Source: DATJFQ01 sp035495555
GTDB lineage: Bacteria > Acidobacteriota > Vicinamibacteria > Vicinamibacterales > 2-12-FULL-66-21
Assembly (NCBI GenBank): GCA_035495555.1
Contig: DATJFQ010000037.1
Location: forward strand, 62,001-126,000
Direction of reading: 5' to 3'
Length of the DNA: 64,000 bases
The notes below the pieces were generated by a model that saw only the letters and a program-made list of their open reading frames with translations, ran no database searches and was not told where the DNA came from. The position numbers and the translations under genes were made by a program. Below are positions 24,740-32,009 of the stretch, piece by piece (position 1 is the stretch's first letter; every line of letters starts with the position of its first letter).

Positions 24740-25585
24740 ATGTCCATTCTGAAAACAGGCGCCCTGAGCGGCGCATTGGTTCTGGCGGCCGGTGCGGGCG
24801 CAGCGATTGCGCCGGTGGCGTACGGTCAGGCGCGCGAGCGCGAACCGCTCGTCCGCGCGATGCAAATCATCGGCGGCGATGCGCATATCGGCGTCGAGGT
24901 TCGTGACGCGGACGCAAAAGACAGCAGCGGGGTTGTCGTCGACGATGTGGAGAACGACAGCCCGGCAGCAAAGGCCGGGCTCAAAAGAGGGGACACCATC
25001 GTCGAATTCGACGGCGAGCGTGTCCGCAGCGTCGCGCAGTTCCGCAGGCTGGTGCAGGAAACAGCGGAAGGGCACACGGTGCGCGCCGTCGCGCTTCGAG
25101 ACGGGCAACGCGTCACGGTGTCCCTGACGCCGGAACGCGGGCGCATGTGGGATGGGGAAATCACCCGGCTCGTCCGTCCGGCCGTCCCCCCCGCTCCAAT
25201 GCCGCCTGCGACGGCCGCCCGGCCGTATCTCGCGCCCTCGATGCCAGGATTCGAGTTCTCGGTGCGCTCGAACGAGCGGCGGCTGGGCATCCTGACCGAG
25301 TCGCTGACGGACCAGTTGAGCGACTACTTCGGTGTGAAAGGCGGCGTCCTCGTGCGATCGGTGACGGACGATTCGGCGGCCGCAAAGGCGGGCGTCAAAG
25401 CCGGGGACGTGATCGTTTCAGTGAACGGTCATCACGTCGATGATCCGTCGGATGTGACCGAGGAACTCCGGCGCGCGACGGGCGACGATTTCACGCTCGA
25501 CGTCGTGAGGGATCGCAAGACCCAGACGCTGAAAGGCAAGATGGAACCGCGCGATTCGCGCACCCGGCGCAGCCGGATGCTGTAG
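24740..25585 (+). CDS. Exported two-PDZ-domain protein without protease domain
   Basis: The 281-residue product has a signal peptide (LSGALVLAAGAGAAIAPVAYGQ), a first PDZ domain (about 45-130; GVVVDDVENDSPAAKAGLKRGDTIVEFDGERV), a Pro/Ala linker and a second PDZ domain (about 185-275; LGILTESLTDQLSDYFGVKGGVLVRSV). It resembles the C-terminal half of HtrA/DegP proteases, but the trypsin-like domain is absent. A periplasmic adaptor or peptide-binding role is likely. The ATG at 24740 is the one followed by the signal peptide. Confidence 0.88.
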   Translation: MSILKTGALSGALVLAAGAGAAIAPVAYGQAREREPLVRAMQIIGGDAHIGVEVRDADAKDSSGVVVDDVENDSPAAKAGLKRGDTIVEFDGERVRSVAQFRRLVQETAEGHTVRAVALRDGQRVTVSLTPERGRMWDGEITRLVRPAVPPAPMPPATAARPYLAPSMPGFEFSVRSNERRLGILTESLTDQLSDYFGVKGGVLVRSVTDDSAAAKAGVKAGDVIVSVNGHHVDDPSDVTEELRRATGDDFTLDVVRDRKTQTLKGKMEPRDSRTRRSRML

Positions 25586-25635
25586 GTCCGATACGTCACG
25601 GGTTTGAGGATTGACCGCGGGGATTCGGTCGGAAC

Positions 25636-26937
25636 TTATCCGGCCGCTTCAGCCTTCGCGCGCGACGACGGTGGGGCCACGAGGGTCGCGAGTTGCGCGG
25701 CGATGATGCCCGCCGCGGCAAGCACGCTGTCGTCCCGCTCGCCGCGGTTCCTGACCTCTGCCGCCATGACGCCAACACAGCCGGCAGCGCCGACGAGCGG
25801 TGCCGCGATCGCGCCGTTCGACACGGCGTCACCCGTGACGGTTTGGATCAGCGACGTCCGGAACGCCGCGGCCGTAGCGTTCTCGGCGTCGCGCTCGATC
25901 GTGCCGAGCCGGACGACGAGCGTGGGGGCGTAACCGTACGCCATCGTGGGCGCGAGTTCGCGGCCATCCGGATCCGCGACCCAGAGCACGATTCCCGCGG
26001 CGTCCAGCGTGTCTGCGGCGCGTTCGAGCAGGGACGGCAGCGTGCGCGTGTCGACAATTCGCGCCAGGTCCGCGCAGATCGAGGCCACCTGCGGCAGGTG
26101 GATTCGCGGAGGCACCGGCACCGGCACCGGCGCCGGCGCCGCGCTCGCCGGCGCAGGCGCGGATTCGGTGAGCGGAGCCGCGGCGGGTTCTCTCGCAGGC
26201 TCAGGGACCGGTTCGTCGTTCGTTTCGACCGGTTTGTCGCGTTTCGCGGGTGACCAGCCTTCGGCCTCGAGCCCCGGATTCGCGACCGGCCGCGGGAGGA
26301 GGGCGGCCGGCGATTCGACGGGCATGCTGATGGTCGCTTCGCGGCTCGCGCCAGCGGGCATGAGCAGCAGCACGATCAGCAGCGATGCGGCGGCCGCGGC
26401 GCCGAGCGAAAACACTTCGCGTCGATTGAGCGCCGCGATCTGCGCGTCGCGCGCCGCGCGCTCGGTGAGCCGCGCCTGATCGACCGATTCGCTGATCTTC
26501 CGAGTCAGGTCGACCCCGTTCGAGAAAATGAGATCCGATGCGAGGGAAGGCTGGTGGCCCCGCGCGTAGACGCGCGCACGGGCGTCCATCTGATCGAAAT
26601 CCTGCAGGGATCCAAGGACGTCGTCGAACGCCGCCACGGTTGCCGGCGCGGAGGCGGTCGCGCGCAGATCGGTGATGCTGGAGCGGAGATCGTCGAGGGC
26701 CCTGGTCGCCTTCGCGAACCAGAAGTCGGGCCCCTGTCCCGCGGCGACATACGCCTGCTGCGCCGAGCGAAGGTCCGCGACCTGGCCTTCGGCGGAGCGC
26801 GCGTGATCGTCGAAGGCGCGAGCCGCGGCCTCGGTCGATCGGGACTCTCGTTCGGCGATCCAGAATAGATACGCCGTCGTGCCCATGGCCGCGAGGAAGA
26901 GCAGCAGGAGCACGACCCGCACCGGCCGTTTGGTCAT
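25636..26937 (-). CDS. Membrane sensor-like protein with C-terminal GAF domain
   Basis: The 433-residue product has a TM helix at the start (VVLLLLFLAAMGTTAYLFWIAE), a helical extracytoplasmic region (about 30-165), and a second TM (about 178-200). A Pro/Ala/Glu linker with PAPVPVPVPP follows, then a C-terminal GAF domain (about 295-425). There is no kinase, cyclase or methyl-accepting output domain. The architecture suggests a sensor that works through a partner. GGAGGGCC precedes the ATG. Confidence 0.75.
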   Translation of the reverse strand: MTKRPVRVVLLLLFLAAMGTTAYLFWIAERESRSTEAAARAFDDHARSAEGQVADLRSAQQAYVAAGQGPDFWFAKATRALDDLRSSITDLRATASAPATVAAFDDVLGSLQDFDQMDARARVYARGHQPSLASDLIFSNGVDLTRKISESVDQARLTERAARDAQIAALNRREVFSLGAAAAASLLIVLLLMPAGASREATISMPVESPAALLPRPVANPGLEAEGWSPAKRDKPVETNDEPVPEPAREPAAAPLTESAPAPASAAPAPVPVPVPPRIHLPQVASICADLARIVDTRTLPSLLERAADTLDAAGIVLWVADPDGRELAPTMAYGYAPTLVVRLGTIERDAENATAAAFRTSLIQTVTGDAVSNGAIAAPLVGAAGCVGVMAAEVRNRGERDDSVLAAAGIIAAQLATLVAPPSSRAKAEAAG

Positions 26938-26967
26938 GAGGCCCTCCGAAGGCGCATGCGCGCGATT

Positions 26968-26975
26968 ACTATAAC
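26968..26975. promoter_or_regulatory. Overlapping divergent -10 boxes
   Basis: ACTATAAC contains TATAAC on the plus strand (26970-26975, for the lipid-kinase gene at 27009) and TATAGT on the minus strand (26968-26973, for the sensor-like gene). It sits in the only AT-rich spot of the 71-bp divergent gap. Confidence 0.4.
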
Positions 26976-27008
26976 ATCCCGATCACGGCATCGAGCCGGT
27001 CATTCATC

Positions 27009-27917
27009 ATGCATGTGTTCGCGATCGTGAACCCGATCTCGGGCGCGGGCGCGAACCGCGACGCGGCGCAGGCGCGCGCGGCGCTGCTGCGCGAGCGATT
27101 TCGCGCGGCAAACGTCGACGGCGAGGTTCACGTCACGCAACGTCCGCACCACGCGGCGGAACTCGCAGCGGAAGCAATGACCCGCGGGTTTCATACCGTG
27201 ATCGCGTGGGGCGGCGACGGGACGATCAATGAGGTGGGATCGGTTCTCGCGGGTACGGATGCCGCGCTGGGCGTGGTCCCTTCAGGATCGGGGAACGGGT
27301 TCGCGCGCGCGCTGCAGTTGCCGCGAACGCCGCGTCAGGCTATCGACGGCGCGCTCACGGGGGTCGAGCGCCTCATCGACGTTGGCGAACTGAACGGGCG
27401 CGTATTCGTGAACATCGCGGGTGTCGGTCTCGACGCGCACATTGCCGAGCGGTTCAACGCCTGCGAGTTCGGCAAACGGGGAATGGGACCCTATTTACGG
27501 ATCGGCCTGAGGGAGGCCTTTCGGTATTGCCCCGGGCCCGTCGATGTCGATCTGGACGGCGAGCGCTTTCGGGTGCGGCCGCTGCTCGTGGCATTTGCCA
27601 ACGGGCGCGAGTACGGCAACCGCGCGCGCATTGCGCCTCATGCCCGGATCGACGACGGACGGCTCGAAGCGGTGATTGTCGACGATCGGCGGCCACTCGC
27701 GCGGCTCTGGGGCAGCCGCCATCTGCTGGCGGGACGGCCGCACCGGGCGACGGGGATGACGTTTCGATCGATTCAACATGGCGAGATCCGTGCGGCAGGA
27801 CCGCTGGCGTTCCACGTCGACGGCGAGCACGGCCTCGCGGCGGGGCTGGTGACGGTGAGGATACGGCCGGGCTACCTCCGGGTCAGGGTGCCGGCAGAAG
27901 GTGGAGTCTTCAAATGA
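27009..27917 (+). CDS. Diacylglycerol kinase-family lipid kinase
   Basis: This 302-residue cytosolic lipid kinase is of the YegS/DgkB fold. It opens with FAIVNPISGAGANRDAA and has the nucleotide-binding GGDGTINEV and PSGSGNGFARAL, with a second beta-sandwich domain from about 130. It phosphorylates a membrane lipid such as diacylglycerol; the exact substrate is not certain. The ankyrin gene overlaps its stop by 4 bp (ATGA). Confidence 0.92.
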   Translation: MHVFAIVNPISGAGANRDAAQARAALLRERFRAANVDGEVHVTQRPHHAAELAAEAMTRGFHTVIAWGGDGTINEVGSVLAGTDAALGVVPSGSGNGFARALQLPRTPRQAIDGALTGVERLIDVGELNGRVFVNIAGVGLDAHIAERFNACEFGKRGMGPYLRIGLREAFRYCPGPVDVDLDGERFRVRPLLVAFANGREYGNRARIAPHARIDDGRLEAVIVDDRRPLARLWGSRHLLAGRPHRATGMTFRSIQHGEIRAAGPLAFHVDGEHGLAAGLVTVRIRPGYLRVRVPAEGGVFK

Positions 27918-28567
27918 GCGATGCAGCCGCGTTGATTGACGCGATCAAGTCGGCGGACGTCGAAACCGCGCGCAGCATTCTACGCGCGAACCCGCGGCTC
28001 GCCACTGAAACAGTGCCGGGCGGCGAGAGCGCCCTCATGACGGCGCTCTATCGCGGTCAGCGGGACCTGGCCGTGGAGATGGCACAGGCAGCAGGCGATC
28101 TCGACGTGTTCGCCGCGGCAGCGGTCGGCGACGAGGCGGCCCTGCAGCGCGCGGCCGACGGCGGTCACACCAACGATGTTTCGTACGACGGCTGGACGCC
28201 GCTGCACCTGTCCGCGTTCTTCGGTCAGCTCGAGGCGGCAAGACAGCTTCTGGACGCCGGTGCCGCCATCGACGCGCCCTCGCGCAACAGCATGCGCAAC
28301 ACCGCGCTGCACGCGGCAACGGCGGGCGGCCACGCGGCGATCGCGCTGCTGCTGATCGACCGGGGGGCCGATGTGAACAGCCAGGACGCAGGGCGCCATA
28401 CGCCGCTGCACATCGCTGCGGAAAACGGCCTCACCGACGTCGTTCGGGCCCTGCTCAATCGCGGCGCCGATCCGTTTGCCGTCGATGCCGAGGACAGGAC
28501 GCCGCTCGCGCGAGCCGCCGCGAAAAACCGCAACGAGATTGTCGATCTGTTGAACGAGCGAACGTAG
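27914..28567 (+). CDS. Ankyrin-repeat protein
   Basis: This 217-residue protein has about five ankyrin repeats. Clear ones are DGWTPLHLSAFFGQLEAARQLLDAGA, NTALHAATAGGHAAIALLLIDRGADV and HTPLHIAAENGLTDVVRALLNRGADP, shown here as separate segments. There is no signal peptide, so it is a cytosolic protein-binding scaffold. It is coupled by a 4-bp overlap to the lipid-kinase gene. Its stop is 6 bp from that of the convergent ccdA-like gene. Confidence 0.93.
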   Translation: MSDAAALIDAIKSADVETARSILRANPRLATETVPGGESALMTALYRGQRDLAVEMAQAAGDLDVFAAAAVGDEAALQRAADGGHTNDVSYDGWTPLHLSAFFGQLEAARQLLDAGAAIDAPSRNSMRNTALHAATAGGHAAIALLLIDRGADVNSQDAGRHTPLHIAAENGLTDVVRALLNRGADPFAVDAEDRTPLARAAAKNRNEIVDLLNERT

Positions 28568-28573
28568 GGGAGA

Positions 28574-29299
28574 TCAGAACGTCGGTAAGTACGGCTGGAG
28601 ATATCTCACGATGATCGTGAGCTGGCCGGTCAGGATCAAAGCGCCGATGGCGATGAGGAGCGCACCGGAGGCCACTTCGATCGCGTGGTAATGCCGGCGG
28701 ATCCGCTTCGCCGCGCTGAGGAAGCGGTCGATCGCCAGCGACGTGAGCAGGAATGGAATCCCGAGCCCCAGCGAATAGACGGCGAGCAGCAGCACACCTT
28801 CGCCAATGCTGTTCTTCGAGCCCGCAATCGCGAGAATGCCGCCGAGGATCGGGCCAATGCACGGCGTCCAGCCGAACGCGAACGCGATGCCGACGAGCAG
28901 CGCGCCGAGCGCGCCGGCCGGCTTGCGTTTCGTGTGCACACGTTTTTCCTGTTCGAGGAACGCCAGGCGGAACACGCCCATCGTGTGCAGCCCGAAGACG
29001 ATCAGCAGCACGCCGGCGATTCGGCTGAGCAGCGGCAGCTTCGCGAACAGGAACTTGCCGATCGCGGTCGCCGACGCGCCGAGCGCGACGAATACGAGGG
29101 AAAAGCCAATCACGAAGGCCAGCGAGGCCATGAACACCTGCCCCCGCGGCGCGCTGGCGCTGGCCTCCCCGCGCATCTCGTCCACCGACACTCCCGAGAC
29201 GAACGAGATGTAACCGGGGATCAGCGGCAGGACGCACGGGGACACGAACGACAGGAAGCCGGCTGCGAACGCCGCCAGCAGCGTCACGTTCTGGTTCAT
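28574..29299 (-). CDS. CcdA-type thiol-disulfide transporter (cytochrome c biogenesis)
   Basis: This 241-residue membrane protein has six helices and carries reducing power from cytosolic thioredoxin to the periplasm. LSFVSPCVLPLIPGY carries the first Cys and FAFGWTPCIGPILGG the second, the functional pair of CcdA/DsbD-beta. It lies 39 bp downstream of nuoG on the same strand. The only obvious Cys-rich exported protein in the window is the PCYCGC lipoprotein; a link would be speculation. Confidence 0.92.
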   Translation of the reverse strand: MNQNVTLLAAFAAGFLSFVSPCVLPLIPGYISFVSGVSVDEMRGEASASAPRGQVFMASLAFVIGFSLVFVALGASATAIGKFLFAKLPLLSRIAGVLLIVFGLHTMGVFRLAFLEQEKRVHTKRKPAGALGALLVGIAFAFGWTPCIGPILGGILAIAGSKNSIGEGVLLLAVYSLGLGIPFLLTSLAIDRFLSAAKRIRRHYHAIEVASGALLIAIGALILTGQLTIIVRYLQPYLPTF

Positions 29300-29338
29300 G
29301 GAGCTAAGACGCTCGCAAACGCTCCGAGGTGACGGCCG

Positions 29339-31144
29339 TCATTTCTTCTCAACGAGCGGAATGACCCCCGGCATCGACAGGCTCGGGATCGAGGTTGCCG
29401 CCGGGCGTCCTTCGAACTTCACGGGCGGCAGGTCCTGGAACATCACGTCCCACTTCCACCGCTCCGACGGGTTCGAGGCCTGGAGCCAGTGCCTGGCCGT
29501 GACCGGCCGGTTGAATTCCAGCGATGCGAGATGTTCGTAGGTGGGATTGCCGGCGAGCGCCCGCGCGACCTCTGCTCGAACATGCGCGCTGCTCGTGTAG
29601 TCGAGGGTGACGCCGAGCGCCATCCCGAGGTTGACGAAAATCTGCCAGTCTTCCTGCGCATCACCCCGGGTCGGCAGCGCGCGTGAGGCTGCCTGCGCGC
29701 GTCCCTGATTGTTCACATACGCCGCATCCTTTTCATAGGAGCACGCCCCGGGCAGGACGATGTCGGCCGCGCGGGCGAGGTCCGTCATGAGGACGCCCTG
29801 CACGACAAGGAGCTGCAGCTTCCCGCTCTTCCGGGCCTCGACCGCCCAGCTCACGTCGCCGATGGATCCGGCCGGACCCGGATCGAAGACGAACAGCGTC
29901 TTCACGGCGCCCTGCTCGACGCTCTTACGGAACGCGGACAGGTCCGCGCCCGCATCGTTCGCGTGAACAGGGAACCCGAGATCGGCGGCCCCTTTGACGT
30001 TCGGCGCATCCGTGTCCGGGATCACGAACTTCACGCCCTTCGCCTGCGGCTTGTGCCGCGTGCGCCAGGAGATCGCCACGCCGTCTTCGGGAACCCCGAA
30101 GGCGCCGCCGAGGCGACCGATCAGATACAGCTCCTCGAGCGATGCGTGCGCCGAGACGAGGAATCGGACGCTGGAGACGCCGCCCGCGGCTTCGATGCGG
30201 TCGGCCGTCTTGGCGAGCGCCTCGTGCCAGTCCACCGGGCGCGGCGCGCCGTTCTCGTCGCGAACGAACGCGCGGTGCAGACGGTCATCGCCTTCGATCC
30301 AGTGGCGATCGAACCGGCCGATGTCGCACATCCAGTAGCCGTTGACGTCGGGATTGAAACGCGGGGTGATGCGCGCGAGGCGCGCGCCCTTGGCCCACTC
30401 CGGTTTCGCTCTGAGCCACGCCGTGGTATTGCAGCCCTTCTCGCAGAAGGTGCAGATCGTGTCGACCGCTTCAGGGTTGTCCCACGGCCGCGACTTGAAC
30501 CGGTAGTCCCTGGTCGTGATGGCGCCGACCGGGCAGACGTCCATCAGGTTGCCCGACAGCAGCGAGTGGACGCCCTCGTCCTGGAAGGTCGCGATTTCGC
30601 TGCCGTTGCCGCGGTCGATGATGTTGATCTGGGCGTCGCCGTCGATCTCGCGCATGAACCGGACGCACCGGGTGCAGAGAATGCACCGGTTGCGGTTCAG
30701 CATCAGCGTCGGCCCGAAATCGACGTCGGCCTTCACGCCCTCGCCGTCGAAGACGCGGCGGGGAAATTCCATGCGGCTCTCGTTGGGACCGAAGGAATAC
30801 GCGAAATCCTGCAGCGGGCACTCGCCGCCCTTGTCGCACACGGGGCAGTCGAGCGGATGGTTGATCAGCAGGAACTCGAGCACGCTCGCGCGCGCCTCGA
30901 CGACCTCCGGCGTCTGCGTCTGCACGACCATGCCTTCGGCGACGGTCGTCGAGCACGACGTCTGCAGCTTCGGCATCTTCTCGATCTTCACGAGGCAGAC
31001 GCGGCACGATCCGTCGATCCCGAGGCCGGGGTGATAACAGTAGTACGGCACCTTGATGCCGTGCTCGATCGCCGCCTGCAGGACCGTCTTGCCCTTTTCG
31101 GCGGTGACCTGCTGGCCGTCGATCGTGAGAGTCACGGTCTCCAT
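29339..31144 (-). CDS. nuoG: NADH-quinone oxidoreductase subunit G
   Basis: This is the Fe-S subunit of complex I that passes electrons along the peripheral arm. The 601-residue protein has a [2Fe-2S] domain (CYHPGLGIDGSCRVC and later C), a His-Cys3 [4Fe-4S] site (HPLDCPVCDKGGECPLQ), a ferredoxin-like pair (CILCTRCVRF), the N7-type CTFCEKGC site, and a reduced molybdopterin-oxidoreductase-like domain. It is shorter than the roughly 900-residue Escherichia coli form. The ATG at 31144 has TATCAT 9 nt upstream. No other nuo gene lies in the window. Confidence 0.93.
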   Translation of the reverse strand: METVTLTIDGQQVTAEKGKTVLQAAIEHGIKVPYYCYHPGLGIDGSCRVCLVKIEKMPKLQTSCSTTVAEGMVVQTQTPEVVEARASVLEFLLINHPLDCPVCDKGGECPLQDFAYSFGPNESRMEFPRRVFDGEGVKADVDFGPTLMLNRNRCILCTRCVRFMREIDGDAQINIIDRGNGSEIATFQDEGVHSLLSGNLMDVCPVGAITTRDYRFKSRPWDNPEAVDTICTFCEKGCNTTAWLRAKPEWAKGARLARITPRFNPDVNGYWMCDIGRFDRHWIEGDDRLHRAFVRDENGAPRPVDWHEALAKTADRIEAAGGVSSVRFLVSAHASLEELYLIGRLGGAFGVPEDGVAISWRTRHKPQAKGVKFVIPDTDAPNVKGAADLGFPVHANDAGADLSAFRKSVEQGAVKTLFVFDPGPAGSIGDVSWAVEARKSGKLQLLVVQGVLMTDLARAADIVLPGACSYEKDAAYVNNQGRAQAASRALPTRGDAQEDWQIFVNLGMALGVTLDYTSSAHVRAEVARALAGNPTYEHLASLEFNRPVTARHWLQASNPSERWKWDVMFQDLPPVKFEGRPAATSIPSLSMPGVIPLVEKK

Positions 31145-31153
31145 AACCTGTTC

Positions 31154-31159
31154 ATGATA
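31154..31159 (-). promoter_or_regulatory. TATCAT -10 box, 9 nt before nuoG
   Basis: On the minus strand TATCAT is followed by 9 nt and the ATG of nuoG, the same leaderless geometry as at fabZ and the kinase gene. No Shine-Dalgarno sequence is visible. Confidence 0.5.
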
Positions 31160-31258
31160 TCGCGAGTGTCGGGCTGTCCGCCCGGCCGCGCTTGAAGGGA
31201 TCGGCGGAACGGGTGTAGGCTCCGGCAGTCGGCCAACCTTTCCCAGCAGGGAGGCCTT

Positions 31259-31687
31259 ATGGACGCTCTTCGTCTCCGTGTTGCGCCGGTAGTCGAGTGG
31301 GTCGTGGCCGCCGCATTCCTGGCGGCGACCGTGTTGGTGGCTTCGCTCATTCTGGGAGCGCTGCACGCGCCGAGACCCGCGCTGCGCACGGCGCCTGTCG
31401 CACGCCCGGTGCTGACGGGCACGCCCGCGGTCGTTCCCGAACGCGCCGTCTCCGTCCCCGTGCTTCCGTTCAACGACGGCCGCGAGGTCCGCGTCGGCGA
31501 CACCGCCTCCGCGATTGCAGAGCGCCTCGGCCGCTCGGCGGAAGAGGGACGTCAGTACACCGATCAAGGGGCACTCGGGGAGCGGCAGACGCGTTTCTAC
31601 GAGTACGGCGGCCTCCGTTTCATCCTGGTGTTCGAGCCGTTCGAGCGGCAGGGTGAGCCAAGGGTCGCGGCTATCTACTTGCCGTAA
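31259..31687 (+). CDS. Single-TM hypothetical protein
   Basis: The 142-residue product has a TM helix at about 12-36 (VVEWVVAAAFLAATVLVASLILGAL), a Pro/Ala linker and a soluble C-terminal domain (FNDGREVRVGDTASAIAERLG, TRFYEYGGLRFILVFEP). The ATG at 31259 follows GGGAGG. The C-terminal domain resembles small lipoprotein-like assembly domains but is not recognised with certainty. Confidence 0.7.
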   Translation: MDALRLRVAPVVEWVVAAAFLAATVLVASLILGALHAPRPALRTAPVARPVLTGTPAVVPERAVSVPVLPFNDGREVRVGDTASAIAERLGRSAEEGRQYTDQGALGERQTRFYEYGGLRFILVFEPFERQGEPRVAAIYLP

Positions 31688-31690
31688 AGA

Positions 31691-32000
31691 CAGTCGCCGG
31701 TTGCCAGTCGCCAGTTGCCAGTTGCCAGTTGCCAGTTGTCAGTTGTCAGTGGTCAGTGGTCAGTGGTCAGTGGTCAGTGACCAGTCACCAGTTGCTCCGT
31801 TCCCGTTCTCCGCGAAGCGTTCGCCCGGTTGCAGCGATGGGGAGCGAGGACTGGCGCCCGCTTCGCGCGGAGGCGGCTCCCCGTCGACGTGTCTTTCCGG
31901 CCGCCGAGCACGAAGTGGGCTGTCCGAGCCGGGGCCCCATCGGTATCGCGTGCGTTGGGCGTTGGGAATTGGGAGTTGGGAGTTGGGAATTGGCAATTAA
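31691..32000. repeat. Heptanucleotide array F (CCAGTTG / TCAGTGG) plus a second TTGGGAR array
   Basis: At about 31700-31795 units CCAGTTG change stepwise into TCAGTTG and then TCAGTGG, ending with CAGTCACCAGTTG, which folds back on the array. At about 31956-31998 there is a second array of TTGGGAA / TTGGGAG units. The 150 bp between them looks like neither a gene nor a repeat. The region separates two convergent genes. Confidence 0.8.
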
Positions 32001-32009
32001 GTTTGTCCT

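Noticed and set aside
29963..31195. 410-codon open frame opposite to nuoG
   Set aside because: Composition is Arg/Ala/Asp-rich without family motifs, and it is the mirror of a clear Fe-S protein.
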